NCBI GenBank assembly: GCA_021828575.1
Contig: JAJZEL010000155.1
Span: forward strand, 1 to 14,955
Reading direction: 5' to 3'
From: Pseudomonadota bacterium
Lineage (GTDB): Bacteria; Pseudomonadota; Gammaproteobacteria; Burkholderiales; Ferrovaceae
Length of the DNA stretch: 14,955 nucleotides
Shown here piece after piece: positions 12,687 to 14,955 of this stretch. How positions within the stretch are numbered: the stretch's first letter is position 1; each line of letters begins with the position of its first letter. Position numbers and translations under genes: made by a program. The notes under the pieces were generated by a model. The model had not been told where the DNA came from, did not search any database, and worked only from the letters and a program-made list of their open reading frames with translations.

Positions 12687-14114
12687 ATGCTTTTCTTTAT
12701 CCGTTTATTTCGTTACCTAACTTTATGGTCGCTAATATGTGGACTGCTTGCTGGATGCGCCCAATGGAATGGAATCTCTCCCACTGCCAGACCCCTGGAG
12801 CTATCCGCCTTATCCATGGGGAAAAACCTCTCCATGTGGGGGCAATTTCAAGGACCCGATGAGGGCTGGTGGAAAACGGCCTGGCACGATCCCCAGTTGA
12901 ATGCTCTGCTAACACGTGCCGTGGCAGAAAATCCGACCCTCCAGTCAGCTCGCGACCGAATCGCCATGGCTGAGGCCCTGGCACGCGAATCACGAAGTCA
13001 AATGCTTCCACAAGTGGATCTGTCAGCAGCCCCCAGTCGCGATAGGTTCACGGCTTTGCAATTCATTCCGCCACCTTGGGGTGGACACACGGAATGGAAT
13101 AACACTGTGGCCACTTCCCTGTCCTATGACCTGGATCTCTGGGGACAAAACAAAAGCCAGTGGAAAGGCTACATGGATGAAGCCGCTGCTACTGCCCTGG
13201 ACGCATTCGAGGTCCGTATTGATCTGGAGCAGGCCATCATTCGTGACTACATCCGCCTCGATATGTATTACGTCATACGTGACGTTGCCTGGCAGCGCCA
13301 GGATGCATTGAAACAACGCGCATCCATTGCGCAGGCTCGTCTTTCTGCCCACCTGGGAACCCACCTTGCCACCAGTGAAGCAGAAACTCCCTTGCCCATG
13401 GCGGCTGCAGAGATCATGGCTCTGGACGAGCAGATCAGCCTGACAAAAAACGAACTGGCTGCCCTCACAGGACAGGGGCCTGGCACGGGCGATGCCATCA
13501 CACGCCCGGCGTTGGTACTGCAAAACCACCTTGAAATTCCCAACCGTCTCCCTGTTCACCTCATCGGCCACCGGCCCGATGTACTGGCCTCGCGCTGGCG
13601 AACTGAAGCGGCCGGCCACCAAATCGATGCCGCCAAGGCTGCCTTTTATCCCGACATCAACCTGTCTGCCATGGTTGGTTTTGAAGCACTGGGGTTCGGC
13701 CAGTTGTTCAGCAATGCAGCTTTCACAGCCGGTGCCGGACCTGCCCTGACACTTCCGATTTTGGATGGTGGCCAGAGGCGCGCCCAGCTATCCGCCACCA
13801 CCTCTGCATACAACATGGCAGTAGACCACTACAATGAAACCATTCTTCATGCCCTCAAGGAGGTCTCTAACCAGCTGACTATGCTTCGCTCCGAAACCAA
13901 TCAGGAAAATCAGGCCATCCGGACCCTTGGCCTTGCGCAAACCTCACACGAGATTGCGATGAAATCATTCCAGGCAGGACTCACCAACTACAACCCGGTG
14001 CTGGACGCCGAAAACCGGATTCTGGACGCGCAGTACGCCTTGTCTGAAATTCGGGGAAAACGCCTTGAAGCCTATGCAGGCTTGATGCATGCCCTGGGAG
14101 GAGGGATTGAATGA
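12687..14114 (+). CDS. Outer-membrane efflux lipoprotein, NodT/OprM type
   Basis: A TolC-like channel-tunnel protein that connects an inner-membrane pump and a periplasmic adaptor to the outside. It has 475 residues from ATG 12687, with a signal peptide and lipobox LAGC giving Cys24 as the lipidated residue. Ala at +2 fits outer-membrane sorting. The NodT-family region GHRPDVLASRWRTEAAGHQ and AKAAFYPDINLSAMVG is clear, as is the helical repeat ending NPVLDAENRILDAQYALSE. The start is chosen because the lipoprotein signal begins there. The open frame to 12561 overlaps marR with unrelated residues. GGAGG (12670-12674) is about 12 nt upstream. It overlaps the next gene by ATGA, so the two are translationally coupled. 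Confidence 0.95.
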   Translation: MLFFIRLFRYLTLWSLICGLLAGCAQWNGISPTARPLELSALSMGKNLSMWGQFQGPDEGWWKTAWHDPQLNALLTRAVAENPTLQSARDRIAMAEALARESRSQMLPQVDLSAAPSRDRFTALQFIPPPWGGHTEWNNTVATSLSYDLDLWGQNKSQWKGYMDEAAATALDAFEVRIDLEQAIIRDYIRLDMYYVIRDVAWQRQDALKQRASIAQARLSAHLGTHLATSEAETPLPMAAAEIMALDEQISLTKNELAALTGQGPGTGDAITRPALVLQNHLEIPNRLPVHLIGHRPDVLASRWRTEAAGHQIDAAKAAFYPDINLSAMVGFEALGFGQLFSNAAFTAGAGPALTLPILDGGQRRAQLSATTSAYNMAVDHYNETILHALKEVSNQLTMLRSETNQENQAIRTLGLAQTSHEIAMKSFQAGLTNYNPVLDAENRILDAQYALSEIRGKRLEAYAGLMHALGGGIE

Positions 14115-14955
14115 ATACCCTGCGTCACCTGGTCATGATGCGCTCGCCCAGAACAATTCTGGGCAAGGAAGAAGCCGCCATTTTGAGCCACGTGTTCAAA
14201 ATGCTGTTGGCCTGCTTCATGGCTCTGTGGTCTTCGCTCTTTCTTGAACTCGACCAGCCAAGAACTGCCATGGTCACCGTGTCCATTGTCATGCAAGCCC
14301 ATTCGGGCATGGTACTGACAAAAAGCTATTATCGAATGCTTGGAACAGTGGCCGGCATCCTGGCTTCCCTGGTTCTTGTTGCCCTGTTTGCACAGGATCG
14401 CGAAGCTTTTCTGGTCAGCATGGCCCTATGGATCGGTCTCTGTACTGCTGGATCCATGATTCTGAGAGATCACCAGTCGTATGCCTTTGTGCTTGCCGGG
14501 TATACCCTGTGCATCGTTGGATTGCCATCCACCCTTCATCCTGAAATGACTTTTGATATTGCCATGAGCCGCGTATCTGAAATCATGGTGGGATTGGCCT
14601 GTGCCACACTGGTCAGTGAACTGGTTTTTCCGAAACGCATGGCTACCATCATCCTGGAAATGACCAGGCGCCGCTTCATCGATTTCTCCTTTCTGCTCCA
14701 GAAAACCGCATCCCGTTCTTCCGGAACAAAACACACACCCGAACTGGTTCGACTGATGAACGACATTTATCGGCTTGAATCCCTGCGCTCATCTTCAGGT
14801 CTGGAAAGCGACCAGTCACGGACCTACCGATTAAAACTTGGCCTTCTGAATACCGAATTCATGGCAGTTTCCACCACATTTCATGCCTTGAACCAATTCA
14901 TGGCCCGGCAATACGCCGGAAGTTTTCTGCTGACCGCCAATGCCCTGACCCAAGT
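14111..14955 (+). CDS. FUSC/AaeB-type inner-membrane transporter, 3'-partial
   Basis: At least 281 residues, open at the right edge. It starts at the ATGA overlap with the lipoprotein gene. It has several hydrophobic segments: LSHVFKMLLACFMALWSSLF, then VTVSIVMQAHSGMV, MLGTVAGILASLVLVALF, FLVSMALWIGLCTAGSMIL and YAFVLAGYTLCIVGL. These are followed by a charged cytoplasmic stretch. The block TKSYYRMLGTVAGI is typical of FUSC proteins such as fusaric acid resistance proteins and the AaeB p-hydroxybenzoate pump. The expected full length is about 650-700 residues. A periplasmic HlyD-like adaptor should lie beyond the window. The probable job is export of aromatic acids or related toxic compounds with the MarR-controlled outer-membrane factor. 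Substrate is inferred. Confidence 0.9.
   Translation, partial: MNTLRHLVMMRSPRTILGKEEAAILSHVFKMLLACFMALWSSLFLELDQPRTAMVTVSIVMQAHSGMVLTKSYYRMLGTVAGILASLVLVALFAQDREAFLVSMALWIGLCTAGSMILRDHQSYAFVLAGYTLCIVGLPSTLHPEMTFDIAMSRVSEIMVGLACATLVSELVFPKRMATIILEMTRRRFIDFSFLLQKTASRSSGTKHTPELVRLMNDIYRLESLRSSSGLESDQSRTYRLKLGLLNTEFMAVSTTFHALNQFMARQYAGSFLLTANALTQ

Overview
The window looks like chromosomal DNA of a betaproteobacterium. The divergent uvrB / class I aminotransferase pair, the long two-domain NAD synthetase and the style of the MCP, EAL and efflux genes fit that group. I infer this from protein character only and cannot name the genus. Base composition is moderately GC-rich in the housekeeping genes and visibly AT-richer over the Fic/Doc toxin, the chemoreceptor and the gap after it.

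Layout. (1) Positions 2-3880, plus strand: a tight cluster of nadE (5'-truncated by the window edge), nudC and a GlcD/D-2-hydroxyacid-dehydrogenase-like flavoprotein. It joins NAD+ synthesis, NAD(H) hydrolysis and a flavin oxidoreductase, with gaps of 2 nt and then a 23-nt overlap. (2) Positions 3887-5893, minus strand: uvrB, convergent with the flavoprotein across only 6 nt, with a hairpin covering both stop codons. (3) Positions 5948-7156: an aspartate/aromatic aminotransferase divergent from uvrB. (4) Positions 7163-7327: tRNA-Asn(GTT) with an almost ideal sigma70 promoter and a strong terminator. (5) Positions 7439-8850, minus strand: an accessory toxin-antitoxin patch. It holds a decayed higB toxin, an intact higA antitoxin and a Doc-type Fic protein with a long C-terminal extension that resembles HicA. 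(6) Positions 8924-10543, minus strand: a methyl-accepting chemotaxis protein with a clear sigma28 (FliA) promoter. (7) Positions 10664-11015: an AT-rich gap with an orphan terminator. (8) Positions 11037-12087: a small superinfection-immunity-like membrane protein and an EAL-domain c-di-GMP phosphodiesterase. The EAL reading frame is interrupted at a GGACT tandem repeat. (9) Position 12182 to the window end: a MarR regulator with a textbook promoter and overlapping palindromic operator, an outer-membrane efflux lipoprotein and the start of a FUSC/AaeB-type inner-membrane transporter, forming an aromatic-acid or drug efflux operon that continues past the window.

The most notable points are the frame-disrupting pentanucleotide repeat in the EAL gene (possible phase variation or recent decay), the Doc-HicA-like fusion next to a higA that has lost its own toxin, the sigma28 promoter of the chemoreceptor, and the MarR operator embedded in its own promoter.
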